64,000 bases of DNA from Rhabditophanes sp. KR3021 (GCA_963281155.1 CAUJLY010000006.1:2356001-2420000); one strand, 5' to 3'. Counted from the stretch's first letter, positions 25,201 through 37,907 are shown. Notes: generated from the sequence alone by a model not told the origin. Translations and numbers: made by a program.

Positions 25201-26880
25201 CCATTTACACCCACTTCTAATTGTATCAATAAATGTAATGACGCATAAATGATAATAAATAATAATAAAAAGTCAATTAGTGGCAATAAAATGGCTGTGG
25301 ATTGTTATTTTAATAAGGCTCCTATCCACTGATGCTAAAAATCTTTTTTATTTTGTGTTATTAAACAAAAACAACTTATAAGATATTTTACATGAAAAAC
25401 ACAGGTATAACTTGATGCTAGCAAGGTATTTTTTGTAATACGGAAAGTATTATTTAATAACAAAAAGGCATTATAAACAATAATTTCAACAATGTAGTAT
25501 TGTATATATATTAACAAAGTGTTGTTTAATAAGGTGCTGTTTTATAAAAGGAGCCCTTGTGGCGTCTATTTAAAATTACAATATAAAAAATACGCCAGGT
25601 TGTGAAATATAATTATAAGAATTTGATAAAGACTCTTGATAATAATCTTTTTGTGCTTAGGCATTGTTCAATAAACAAGCAAAATGTGATAAATAATAAA
25701 TAAAAGAGCTATGTAAGTTTCAATTCCCGCCTAAAGATATTAAAGTCTATTGATATATTTTTTGATACATACTATCACATCTTTGGCCTATTGTTTCATA
25801 TTACAAAATGAAACAATAATTAGGGGATGGGGCATGTACTGGCTCAATTTGAACTTAACAAGAGAATCCTTCCACAAGATAAGTCACAATTGTAAGACCC
25901 GCTAATCATACCCACTTCAATTTGCAATTTTAAACTTATTAATTATTATCATTTGTATTGAATTATGTGGAATTTAATATGAAGCAAAACATTTTATTAT
26001 AAATCTTGTAAACTGATACATACTTTTGGAGCTAGCTGCTTTCTGTATATGCTTTATCCTCACTTATAATACTTCAACATTTTACTTGATATTTGAGCCA
26101 ACTCTCTTTCAGATGGTGGGTCATTAAAATAAGAAAAATAGTTTGGTTCATTATATGTTCTGTATTCCAGGGATATGATCATTGATACTATTACATTTTA
26201 TAATATGAAAATCCTTTAAGCAATAAGGCTTTCTTATATTAAAAATTAGTTTTACACAAAGCTGACTAAACTTTATTTTTTTCTCAAATTCTATTTATTG
26301 TAAGATAACAATGTGAGGAAATTATACATTTGGAACAAATTTTGCTAAGGAAAATAAAATTTATTTAAATGTAAATGACGTAAGAATAATAGTACAAGCA
26401 AGAGATGTAAAAGATATAATGTATTATATTATGATTTTCGTATTGTATTTTGATTATATACGTATAAACAGTTTTGTCCAATTGTTTTTGGAATAGATTA
26501 AAATGGAGGCCTAGATATGGAATACCCAAGATTGAGACATATTTTATCCAATGAAAACTAAGTTGATTTATTACATTGGTTTAATTCATTATAATGACCA
26601 CGTTGAGATAATTAACAAGGATTTTTTATTGTCTTGATGTAATCTGAAAATAAGCAAATTAGAATTTTGTTTAAAAATAAAAGAAGAAATGGGCTAATCA
26701 AGTGTTAGTCGTGCAAAATGTTATATCCCGATGGTATGTGAGTTATCAAGCGATTATTAATTAGTGCATACCTTGCGAAACTATCGAGAAGACTTATCAA
26801 AGCGTGTAAATACGTTTAAAACGTCCAAACAAAGAGGACTTTTTCTGTAGTGTTGCAATATAGATGTGCTATTTTAGGTA

Positions 26881-28376
26881 TCAACTTACTTTTTCATCTG
26901 AATCTTTACGAGTTCCATTTTGAGGACAACACTTAACATTATTTTTGTCGCAAGTGTCAGGAACACAGGAAAAGAAGCAATCAGGTTGGTTGGCTGATTT
27001 TAAGTTCATAATAGGAAATTCAGGTTGAATGGTAGTTGAGTGAATACTGCTATCATGGAATATTTTGGTTATAATAGTCGTGGCTTCAGTGTATGATTGG
27101 AATGAATCAAATTTGATGTGAAGAGTTCCTACAACACGTTCTCCGACCAATTGCCATACATGAAAATCGTGAATTTCAACTACTCCTTTAATCTATAATA
27201 AATTGGGTAAGTTAAATGGACCCATATTTCTAAAACATACATCCATTAATTTTTGGCGTAAAGTCGGCATATCGATAAATTTTGGCGTTGTTTGAAGTAG
27301 GATTTTGGCTGATTCAAAAAGAAGTGGGATGGTTGTAAAAGAAATGATCATAACCAAGATGACACTAAGACAAGGATCCAGATAAAATTTAAAGAATGCC
27401 GGTGCATCAGTAAATGAAATGATTCCCGAAGTAATAATAACGATTACTGAACCCAAAGCGTCTGACATCACATGAAGATAAACTCCCTTGATATTTAATT
27501 GGGATGAGTGAGCAACTTCCGCTTTGATTTCTTCGGTTTCTAAGTCAAGAGCATCTTCTAAATTAACTCCAGAATTGCCATTCGCTGGTTTCTTCAAGGG
27601 TTCTTCTCGCTTGATGATTGGTTTAGTATCACCTCCTCCGTGACTGTGGCCGTGAGAGTGGGAACTTCCTCCGCCATGGGAGTGAGCATGTCCTCCGCTG
27701 AACAAGAAAAGTCCTAAGACGTTAATGAGTAATCCGATTACTCCTACGCAGAAAACTTTGAATGGATCTTCCATTGCTTCAGCTCTAGTGAATCTGACAA
27801 TTGCTTCAATTAAAATGGTAAAGCATAAAGCCAACAAAAAAACTGAATTGATAAGAGCTCCCAAGACTTCGGCTCTTGCCCATCCAAATGTATTGGTGTG
27901 AGATAATCGCTCACTAATCTAAGAAGTTAAAATTAATTACAAACCAAAATTAATATATTTACCTTCAAACATCCTAAAGCAACAATTAATGCTGCAACAT
28001 CACTAAGCATATGGAAAGAGTCCGCAATTAATGACATAGCATTCCCAATATATCCAACAAAGAGCTCAATTACAAAAAATATAAATGTCAGTATTATCAT
28101 AATAAGTAGATTCCTGGCATTCCTTCTTTTTTGCTGATCATGAAGGGGATCTACTGGATTGATTTGAGGCTGTGGACTAGTCAATAACGGAGAAGTGCAG
28201 CATGTTTTTTTGGTCAAATCTTTAGTTGTTCCATTCCCTTTATTTTCATCCATAATTAAAGATACATTCTCACCGTACGGTACAAATATAACTGTATCGC
28301 CGCTATTGTCTTGAAAGGGATTAGAATCCAGTTCAATTTTACCAGTAGAAGAATTTTTAGTTACAGGGTCAGTCAT
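26881..28376 (-). CDS. Zinc transporter, CDF/ZnT family (ZnT2/3/8-like)
   Basis: Three exons (28376-27963, 27918-27241, 27192-26881) with short introns code 467 residues if the frame reads to the TGA at 26881. Six membrane segments are visible. The intramembrane zinc site is intact: HxxxD in TM2 (DSFHMLSDVAAL) and HxxxD in TM5 (HVMSDALGS). Between TM4 and TM5 lies a histidine-rich loop (HAHSHGGG, SHSHGHSHGG). The cytoplasmic C-terminal domain has IHDFHVWQL, typical of ZnT proteins. Members exchange cytosolic Zn2+ for H+ and load vesicles or export zinc; C. elegans relatives are cdf-2 and ttm-1. A strong donor GTAAGT at 26889 overlaps the last two codons, so the true C-terminus may lie in another exon (for example 26844-26797). 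A TTTTAG acceptor lies 15 bases before the ATG. Confidence 0.93.
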
Positions 28377-28504
28377 TGTAACAAAAGTTATCTAAAATAA
28401 ATAATATTCAAATTAAAAAGTGATGCGCAATTTGAAAACGAGAATGAAAGAAAGTCCAAGTTTGTGAAAAATGATCAAAAAAGACGGAATACTTAAGAGC
28501 AATC

Positions 28505-28510
28505 TATAAA
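28505..28510 (+). promoter_or_regulatory. TATA-like box of the small-peptide gene
   Basis: TATAAA lies 68 bases before the ATG of the small secreted-peptide gene, leaving room for a short 5' UTR. In such AT-rich DNA this motif is common, so the support is positional only. Confidence 0.25.
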
Positions 28511-28577
28511 TATAAATGTTTACGACAAGACTTAGTCTTTCATCAAATGTAAAAGCTGCAATAAGCTTCAAGTAAAA

Positions 28578-28811
28578 ATGACTACAAATAAAATTATACT
28601 CATTCTATTTGTATTATTAGAAGGTAAAAATAAATAGATTTGGCGATTAAAACGTTTCAAAGTACAGGCTTTTAAACATTGAAATATTTTATAGAATAAT
28701 GTATAGTCAAATATTTGACAGGAAGATCAAACGGACAAAAAGAGTGTTTTTGGTGAGAGATATGTGTATCACGAAGACGATGAAACCGCTAACTTCGATA
28801 TAACGAAATGA
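28578..28811 (+). CDS. Small secreted peptide, 43 residues
   Basis: Exon 1 (28578-28623) codes MTTNKIILILFVLLE, a good short signal peptide, and ends at a GTAAAA donor. Joining to 28726-28811 (acceptor GGAAG) gives a further 28 residues, EDQTDKKSVFGERYVYHEDD and on to DITK, then TGA. The product is charged, with a KK dibasic pair that a prohormone convertase could cut. A second acceptor four bases earlier (TTTGACAG) is a better consensus but leads to a short different tail with an early stop. The gene lies between the divergently placed start of the zinc transporter and the 3' end of the GGQ hydrolase. I recognise no family. It may be a neuropeptide-like or defence peptide; function not claimed. 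Confidence 0.45.
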
Positions 28812-28928
28812 CAGGCCTATGTGTACAGTGAATTATTTTAATAGTTAAAAAGTCACTCTATCTAAGACAGGTAACTTATTAAAACCGATCTGTTATTTAT
28901 TATATGATGCAATAACCACATACTATTT

Positions 28929-29766
28929 TCATTCAAAGTGCAATGAGCGTTCTTTCTTCTTAGTAGACAATTTGCGTTTTTCTTCAAGACGTCTCATAGA
29001 TCTTCTTTTTTCCCTAAAATAAAAGTTTAATGATTGAGAATGGATAGTTACACAGGGTATACAAATATTATGTGGATTGGTTTATAAACAGACCTTTGAT
29101 CTAATATTTCAATGTCTTCATCTGAAGGTTGCTTATTTATACTAAAAAATTCCTTTTCGTACGCAACAAACATTTCATCAAATTTTTTGAAACAGTCATC
29201 AAGATTTGCTTTCTGAGTAATGAATATCATAAATCACGCAATTAAACTCTAATGTAAACATTCAACATACCTGGGATCGAAATTTATCTGATGAAACGAC
29301 GATCTCGTCATCATTAGTAAACTTGTGGACTCTCAAAATGTAATTTTTCAATTCAACCGATACACCCATCACGTCATCTAACCGACAAAACAATTGTGCT
29401 TTTGTATTGACTATAAGAAAATGTATTGTGTAATATTATCCTAGACATGTGAATTGATAACGAAAACACATTGATATTAGAAGATTACTCACCTTTCTGA
29501 ACATTTTGACCTCCGGGTCCACTGCTGAGCATAAATTTCTTTTTTACAATTGCTAGAATATACAAATACAATAGGGTGTATGTGCAAATACGGGTTACTT
29601 ACGAAATGAAAAAGCCGAACCATGACGACAAATAATGTCATTTCTAATTCCCTAAAAAAGATTTATATAATTAAACTGCCATTGAACTCAAAAAGCCATC
29701 AAAACTGTCAAAAGATACCTTTGTCGTGGCTAAGTTTAACACTACAATACCTGAGAGTCTCCACAT
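28929..29766 (-). CDS. MRPL58: Mitochondrial peptidyl-tRNA hydrolase ICT1 (mL62)
   Basis: Six small exons (29766-29719, 29651-29603, 29552-29493, 29410-29271, 29212-29094, 29013-28929) join in frame to 166 residues. The release-factor signature is clear: LSSGPGGQNVQKVNTKAQLF, with the catalytic GGQ that enters the ribosomal peptidyl-transferase centre. The C-terminus is strongly basic (REKRRSMRRLEEKRKLSTKK), the tail that senses an empty mRNA channel in ICT1/ArfB proteins. The first residues (MWRLSGIVVLNLAT) look like a mitochondrial targeting segment. The protein rescues stalled mitochondrial ribosomes and in mammals is also a large-subunit component. Length matches the family (human ICT1 206, ArfB 140). 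Introns are 64-117 bases or shorter. A TTTTTAG acceptor sits 16 bases before the ATG. Confidence 0.92.
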
Positions 29767-29782
29767 TATTTTGGATAAGAGT

Positions 29783-31326
29783 CTAAAAATAACTTAAAGC
29801 CACTTTTTTAGCAATATTAGCTGGCCGAATCAAAATTTTCTTTGTTATGCTAACTTAGAAACGATCTACCAACAGACTGTATACACGACGATGCGATAGG
29901 AATTCAATTCAAATAACAACCATATAATATAAACTCAAAACCTAACCGTACTTAAAACCAATAAGTTAATGTTGTCATATTATAGTTCGAGATACATATT
30001 TAACACAAATCTCACATTACATTTTGAAAACAGCCTAACATCCTGTTTTATAATATATAGTCTCAGATACTTTCAAAAATATGTGCATATGTTTTAATAA
30101 AGGAACGCAAAATATGATGATGGTTATTGGATTATCATTAGTTATGAATTAACAATTAGATTATGTGTTTGGATAAAAAATGAATATTATTTAAATAGAT
30201 TAAAAAAATATCATATACTTTATGTCAATTGGATGTATGCTATTTATCAACAAAAAATTAGGTTTACCTTGAAATTATTTATTTATAGGCGCAACTTGGG
30301 ATGAAGTGTAATAAAATGAAATAGATTAAGCCAGCATGTTCATTTTTTTGGCCTGAGTAAATAGAGATATTTTTTTTAAATATCCTTTTTATTGACTAAT
30401 GGAAATTTAAATCACACAAATGGTACAAAAAACCATCTAAATTCAGTGAATTTAATTGCCATTTTATCGGCTATTTTATGGGATTCGTTGAAAATAGTTT
30501 ACCCCATTAACTACGTTTGAGTACAATCTTTATTCATTATATTTCAATAAACACATTCTCTACTTTTTTTGTTGTAATAAAATTCAAGAATATCGGCAAA
30601 GAGTATTCAGAATATTCTAAATTGAACATTAAATAATTCAATCGAATTTGTTTATTCAAGTCTTAATTAAGAAACATCCTTTTGTTTAATACAATTGCAG
30701 TTACTTTTTAAACACTTCCCGTACATTGCACATCCAGAAAATTAGATTATTTATAATAAATGTAATCTCAAAAAAACAAAATTAGTTAAAACTAATAATA
30801 GTGGATTTTAATAATATTTTTTGTACATCAAATGGATTGGGGGCGAATGATAGTAGTAACTATAATTCCATACTTCAAATTTGGATGAATAATTATAAAT
30901 AAGTTGAATAACAGTAAAAAGTAATAACGCAAAAATTAGTTTATTCATTTTAATAATAAAATAAATGTAATAATACATAAGGCATAATGTAACCGAAAAA
31001 AGTGTACAATTTTTAGGAATCTTTTGAAAAAGAAATTATCATATTTCTTCGTAATGTACATAATTAATATTGTTTAACATCAAGTTAGTCATATTTTGAT
31101 TTGCGATAGATAGGGCTGTTTACATTGTTGGCATACAAATAAAAAAATTGTTGATGAAATATTCATCACGAATCATTTGATTGAATTATCTGTTGAATTA
31201 TTCTCGAATCTTATTTTGAATCATTTGTTTGAATTATTTGTTGGGCCATCCTCGAATCTTATTTTGAATTTATTCTCGGAATTACTTTGTCTTTTTCTCA
31301 TTTCGAATCATTTGTAGGCATTGAAT
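29783..31326. other. Gene-free stretch with a tandem repeat
   Basis: About 1.5 kb, extremely AT-rich, between the ICT1 5' end and the stop codon of the next minus-strand gene. The only structure I see is the 48-base tandem duplication at 31167-31270 beside the 3' UTR. Confidence 0.5.
31167..31270. repeat. 48-base tandem duplication
   Basis: Two adjacent copies with period 48: CTCGAATCTTATTTTGAAT occurs at 31203 and again at 31251, and the preceding GAATCATTTG-TTGAATTAT segments also align. The copies differ at a few positions. It lies within 60 bases of the stop codon of the minus-strand gene, so probably in its 3' UTR. Confidence 0.7.
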
Positions 31327-34300
31327 TTACAGTTTCCTCCAAGTGTTAACATATTTCATAATTATCTAAAAAACAACATGTAAATAATCAAAAATAAACA
31401 ACAATAAGATGCTGAAACAATCCTTACCTTATCAATCCATTTACTATCTTTCATGCAAGTAGCAATAGCAGCTGATACTGCAATAGAATCATCTCTCTGA
31501 CACAGATCTTCCAGCTAAATAAATTAATGAATGATCAAAAACACAACTATTTACATACCTTTTTTTGGCAACTTTGATAGGTCATTATTTTCATATGGAA
31601 CAAACAATGATACATACTTGACAACTCCAAACAACCCTCACAAACATAAAAATCAACTGCCGTCAATTCAAATTCCTCTGTTGGCGTTATGATTTCCAGA
31701 CTTTCCTCGTTATAACTAGTTTTATCTGTCAGGAGGACTGATTTGTCTGCAGCTTTCATTCCACAGGCCTGGCACATAACTCCTGCCGACTCCTTGTTCT
31801 GTATCCCAACGAAAGTATCATTTCCATAAAAGTACAGATATTCATTTAAAGCAACTGAGAAAGACTCGGTCCACTTAACCATATGTGAAATTTTCTCCAA
31901 AGCTTCTTTGTTCGCAGAGTCTATTTCATTAACAGCTAATAGGAAAGTCCAATCTAAAAATTGTTTGTAATAAAAATAAAGTACATCACAAAATTTACCA
32001 TTCTTTTGTTTGACGTGATGAAGGAAGTCTAATGAAATGGCATGATTAAGTAACGCTTCAATGTAAATTTGTAAGTTTTTTACGTTTTTATCGTCATTTT
32101 GGAGGATACTGGCTCTGTGTTGAGTTTCTTTTAAAGCTAAAAACGATGAATATTAATTTTTAATTTACTCACATACCTTCTTCTTCCACAGCTTCTAATT
32201 CACTAGAGATTTCAGTAGTTACAGCAGCGAATATTTCATCCAATGGCTGTGACAAGTGAACGATGCTTTCAGATCTGCTTTGCTTAACAATGACAACTGT
32301 GATAGCCAAATATTCATCACATAATTGCTCGCACCATCCAGAGTAAGTTGAACTGCTTTTGTAAATGACAACTCCGTTAGAATCCACAAATGAGGGAAAT
32401 TTCTGAAGCAAGCATTGACTATCTGCTTTCCAAAGTGGGCAATCTTCTTTCGTTAGATCCGGTTTATGAACAAGGAAAGTTCCTTTAGTAATTACTCCGT
32501 TTAATGGGCGAAATAGGTTTAGTCTTTCGTCTATAAAGTTAGCAGCAATTCGATGTTTGACAATTTTACGGGGTGGAATTTGTCTGGTCTCTGATATAAC
32601 TATAGTCGGAGATTCCCTTTTCTTTTCACCCAATTTATTCCACTCTTCTACACTTAGTGCATCCTTTTCACCGAGATCACTAAAACCAATTTCAAGTTCA
32701 ACATTCACAATTTGCGACTCATAACTTTTAATCAAATCGTCCCCATTTCTGTCATCGTCACCATGTCTACTTTTCTTTCTCTTCTTTTTTCTGGAAGAAT
32801 CCTCTTCCCCTCCCAATCTTCATCCCCATCTTTCCTTCGCTTTCTTTTCTTCTTTTTGTTTTCAATGTCAATTTCGGATGTTGGTGACCTTTCTCGCCTT
32901 TTAATTTTTATGATGAGTTTTGGAATAGCTGGCTTAATATCTTCCTTAATGGATGGTTTATCCGTAGAAAGCATAGATATCATTTCTGGGGGAGGTGTGA
33001 GTTGTCGTTCATTATTATTCTCACTTTCAACTTCAACCTTGATAGTTTCAGAGATTTCGATGTCTTTAAAATTGGCAACTGCATCGTGACCTAGGCAAAT
33101 TTCAGTTTTTATAAAATGTCCAACTTCTGAAACTGGCTTCTCATTGCTCTTTCGTTCTTTTAAAGCTGATGATAAGGACTTGACCGGAATAACAGGCTTA
33201 TCTGCAATTGTGCTGCTTTTTTCTAAAGTTTTTTTTCTACATTGAGTAGTTGTAATCTCTGCAGCAGTTGGTCCCTTATTACTATCCACATCGTTCTTTG
33301 AAATACTTTCCGCATTACTATCTTCACTTTCACTAACATGTTCTTTCGTACTTCTCACAAAACTTTCAGGTAACACATCATCTTCCTCATCATCCATAAA
33401 ACTGTATTCATCTATTCCAGCTTCTTCTTTAATCTTTTTCCCTTGTAATGAAAATAAATTGTTTGACGCTTTCTGTTTATAGACAGGAATATTTTTGGAA
33501 GTATTTTTGTACTTGGATTTCGATATCAAATTAAAAGAAGATAACATGTCAGATGGTGACACGTATTCTGTTTTTATTTTAGGAAATATGTTGGATGCGG
33601 ATGATTCTTTTTTGACGATACTATTTGAATTGTTTGGAGTGTCATTATTTGTATCTGTTTGATTGTTTGAGGAAGAAGTGGAGGGAGCGGAAGTTTTGAA
33701 GTTCGTGTAGCGGCCATTTTTATCTAACGGCAAAAAGTCGTCGACAACACCCATAGATGGAAATGGCATGAAAAAAGAATTAGTAGAATTGTAACTATTT
33801 TTATCACTTGGCGATCCTGGAGGTGTAAATTGAACTGGTGCCAGAGAAGTTGGCTTGTCACTGCTCCCTTGCTCTGTTTCGCCGTTAACTGACATGGACG
33901 TAGGGGTAATGTCGAATGAATAAACAGCCTGATTCATTTCCAGAGGTTGGAAAAAATTTAAGACAGGTGAGGGAATGGATGACGTAGATGGTTGAGAGTT
34001 ACTATACTTGGAGCTGATGTCAGGGGTTACAGATGCAGAGTTGTCAGAAGCATTAGCTTTCATTCGAGCTACACTAGAAAATACTTTTTCAAACTCTTTA
34101 TCGGCATCATCTAATTCTTTTATTCGTTCAGGAGTTTCAACCAGAGCAGTGCAATTAAAGTTACTCGTTGTTACCAAGTTATTAGGAAGTACAAATGAAG
34201 ACTGGTGTGTATTGGTAGGAAGATGATTGGCGTTGCTTTTCTGGAACAATTCAGTATGTAAATTATCTGAAGGTAATGAATCATTTAAAATATTATTCAT

Positions 34301-35176
34301 CTTTGACAGAATATCACTACTGCCATACAAATTGCCACTACCATTGCTCATCTCACCATTATCCATTGGAGGCCACTGTAAGTTGATGTTGTTAGAAGCA
34401 CTTGAATTGTTTGTGTTTGGTGAAGATGCGAAATTTTTGTTACAATTAGGTTGGTACATTTTTCTTTGATTATTTGACGTATCAGTGAAATTAGATACTG
34501 AAAAATTATTCGAAATTAGTGGAGAACTATTGTTTTGCAGGGCAGGTGAATTACATATTGAGGACTTTTTTTGTAATGCTGAAGATGATGTCATGACAGA
34601 TTCAGGCCTATTGTGTTCCATTACATTTTTCGATAAATAGGGCGAAGATAAATTATTGTGGGAATTACTAGAATCTATGTTGTAATTATTTGAAGTTGAT
34701 GGTTGGCAATTAAATTGATTGATGGGCTCGTACGAACCAAGATCGTTGTTATTTTGAAAGCTTTTCGGGAAATGATTGTACATACTCATATCGGGCAATA
34801 TGTTAGCTGTTGTTTTAATTGGATTAATTAAATTATTTTGCAACTGGGATGTATTCCAATTCATGGCAGCAAAATGAGAAGAGTCGAGGTTGTCGTTAAA
34901 ATTAAATTGCGATTGTTGTTGAACAAAATTTAGATTCCGGGATTGAGCTGAAAGATCAGAGATTTGTTGGAGGCGCGACATTAATGCGATATTGTTATTC
35001 GCAGGCACTCCTAAAAATAGATATATGACATATAAATACATAAACAAAACAAAAAACAAACCAGAAAAATGATTTTGAAAGGGAAGGGATACATGATTAA
35101 AGTTTGGATGTAAGTAACTATTTGCTGAAGGCTGAAATATTTGCTGCCTTGATGTGTCTGAATCCTGTGGATCCAT
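31327..35176 (-). CDS. Large nuclear low-complexity protein, possible QSER1/PRR12 (DUF4211) relative; frameshifted
   Basis: Six exons (35176-35062, 35010-32177, 32136-31999, 31953-31559, 31514-31428, 31365-31327) code about 1,200 residues if one frameshift at the C run 32807-32810 is bridged. The first 700 residues are Asn/Ser/Gln-rich and disordered. Then come a Lys/Arg stretch of nuclear-localisation type (KKKKRKRRK), a short conserved segment (FRPLNGVITKGTFLVHKPDL), and a C-terminal helical domain with CQACGMKA ... CEGCLELSSMYHCLFHMK ... CQKK. The layout of a long disordered region before a Cys-containing C-terminus recalls QSER1/PRR12 (DUF4211), chromatin-associated proteins. That assignment is from memory and tentative. 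The first intron (35061-35011, 51 bases) is free of stops and in frame, so a naive translation would include it. The real start is the ATG at 35176. Confidence 0.65.
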
Positions 35177-37899
35177 CGAATCTTTTATTCTCACCCAAAG
35201 AAAGGAAATTAGTTCTATTTAAAGAGAACAAATTAAACCTTGGTGTGTTTATGTTGCGTAAGTTTATGTAATTTGATAATGTGGTAGGGATAAACAATCT
35301 ATTTGCAAGTATTTATCAGATTAAGTAATTGAAATATTAATTCATGGTAGAAAGACAATATAAATAAAGGTCTTTTCTAAGTTGTTAAATTGTCCAACAA
35401 TATTAACAATCTTTAATTCTGCAAAAAAATGCTAAAAGGATAAAGAAGTAGTATTAAAATGTAGTCAAGAATAGAAACGCTTTGGAAAAGTGCCACGACA
35501 CTAAGTAAAAAGTGAGAGACGCAGAGACTCGCTTATTATCACGTTATCAATAGATCCAATTTCTCTTTTGTCTGATTTTAATGTCTAAGCCTGCGCAACT
35601 GACATATTTCTTTTGATTCTCTTCCTGTCTGGTCTTGGCAGCTGTCCAAGGTCTTTCAACTTTGGATAGTAGATCGATTCATCATCGCAAGTTAATCATG
35701 TTTATGCATTAAAATCAAGCAAGCGTCATAATACGATTTACAAACCACTTGAAAAGTAATTTAATCATGTTTAATGAAAAATTTCAATAATCTACGCTCA
35801 ACATTTCTCACCCTACCAAATGATTTTTGATGTTGTCAAAACATAAATAACCACCGCTTAACTATATCAATTTTTTATCAGCTGTTTTAAGAAAAATAAC
35901 ATGCTGTTATCATTTTTTGCTCATCCTATTGGTAAAAAATAATAATTTTAAATAGGAAGGTCATAAGAACATTCATCTCTTATAATTCCCCTTTTTATCT
36001 TTGAAACTACGAACACTTCCCAAATAAAGGTCATGGAAATATCCGTTAAAAAGGGAAGTTTTTTGCACACATCTAATAATGACTATTTAAATTTAAGGAA
36101 TCATAAATTGTTTACTAAATGTGTTTTTCTACTTCGTTTTTTATGTAAATAAAATTGACTGATGAACATAAATGATATTTTAACATCATTATTTTTTGTT
36201 TGTTTGAATCAAATTGAAGTAAAATATTTTTTTGGAGATTATTTTGATCATCCAAATATAAACCATCTTAATTAGAAGTTTCTAATGACGTTAAAAAATA
36301 AAAACAAAGCTCAGAAAGTGTTGAAATCTTTACTGCTTTTCTTAGTTTATTTACTTATTATCATCTTCTTACTTTGCCAGTTCCTCATTATATTTAATTA
36401 AATACAGATGTTTCAAATTCCTCACTAACTCAATTACTTACAATTACAACATTCCAAATATTTTTTAAATTAATTAACTCAAACCATGTATCCTGTTTAT
36501 AATTTATGAGCCTCTGAATTATGTATTAAACTATTTTGACTGCCATCCTTAAAAAATTCAAAAACTAACAATAGGTTATTTAGGGGGAAAGTTTGCTAAA
36601 CATCTCAAAAACCAAACTATTCTCTTCGATAATGGAGATGAGAATATTTTTTTCAAAAAAGTTTTTTTACAAATAAGCAACAATTTTTCATCATCATTAT
36701 ATGCTCATTTAGGCCTTTGAGCACAATTTAACGTTGGTTGAAACTTTTTAGCAATAATTATTGAGACTAAGAGTTTATAAATTGGTTTGAGCTAGACATA
36801 CATGTTTAATTTGATATAACAAGCTATTTCGTAATATTGCATTTTTTGGCCCTGAAATGTCATCATCCATATCATTTCAGTTATGCAATTTTTTAACTTC
36901 AACAAAAGATTTGTTTCGCAGTTAGCATATTCTTTTACAAACTATTTAACACGACATTTACATAAAGGCATGAACCGAAATTAAGGAGCCACCATGGAGG
37001 CATGCCATTTTGGTTGAAAAAAGAGTAGGTATAAATTGTTCTCACATTATACATTCATATTAATTTTTGACATAGACTGCCTCCTTAAAAAAGGATTATA
37101 ACTAAATGCAGCTTTATTTATAAATAATATTTTGATCAATTGTGTGTTCCTAAATATTTATCATTGTATTTTGCTGTTAAGACAACAAAAATCTTACAAC
37201 CATTAGCATCTTGATCATTATATGCCTATTTAACATGTTATTTTGCCAAGCATTCCGTTTAATTTTTTGAAGTGAGTGACAACTTTCTAATATATAAATA
37301 AAAATATTTTCTGTGGTCCTTGGTTTGTTTGCGTTTTTTACGCAACACAACGATATGTAGCTAAATATCCAGTTAAGTCAATTGTTTACTTACTAATGCT
37401 ACTTCTAAATAGATACAAAATGTGTAATCAAAATAGAGTATCAATACCTATTCATTATGGGTTCATTTCGAACATCATAATTGAACATAAATATAAAGTG
37501 TTTGTTTATATTTATACACATATTTTTATCTCATGTTGACTAAACATCCACCGTGACTTGTCATTTAACCTTAAAATGGCAAAAAATACGTTAAACTTTC
37601 GTTATTTATTACGAAAAGTTGTTTTTAATAAATAAATCCTTGATCTTCTCATTACACATTCAACCATTCTTCATTGTCAATTTTTTTACCAATTTAATTA
37701 TCAATTTCAACTTCATTTTCCAGTCATTTTTAGAGAAAACGAACTTTACTTCGTAAAAGGTTTATTAACTATAAAGTGGTGTGTTTCAAAGGATGTAAAA
37801 GAGTATTTAATTGAATAAATTGTCATTAAACAAAACTATAATATTTATTAAAACAATACGTATTATAATTTTTTATATCTGCTTTAATTCCGGCTCTAG
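35177..37899. other. Gene-free stretch between divergent genes
   Basis: About 2.7 kb of AT-rich DNA separating two divergently transcribed genes, so it should hold both promoters. A slightly GC-richer part near 35500-35700 could be the minus-strand gene's upstream region. No coding support. Confidence 0.5.
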
Positions 37900-37907
37900 C
37901 AATCAAG

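Larger units (their letters stand above)
16852..26796. other. Ten-kilobase gene-free region upstream of SoxD
   Basis: No supported protein-coding gene between the SoxD start codon and the zinc transporter 3' end. An acceptor (GATTTCAG) 27 bases before the SoxD ATG implies a spliced 5' UTR, and a candidate noncoding first exon ends at 17903. A microRNA-like match lies at 22232-22254. The rest is AT-rich. Low-complexity minus-strand frames at 20457-21138 look like chance. The length suits the regulatory territory of a developmental transcription factor. Confidence 0.5.

Noticed and set aside
32712..33089. 125-codon Ser/Phe-rich frame on the + strand
   Set aside because: Antisense to the Lys/Arg-rich part of the large nuclear protein; the Phe/Ser content is the complement of Lys/Arg codons.
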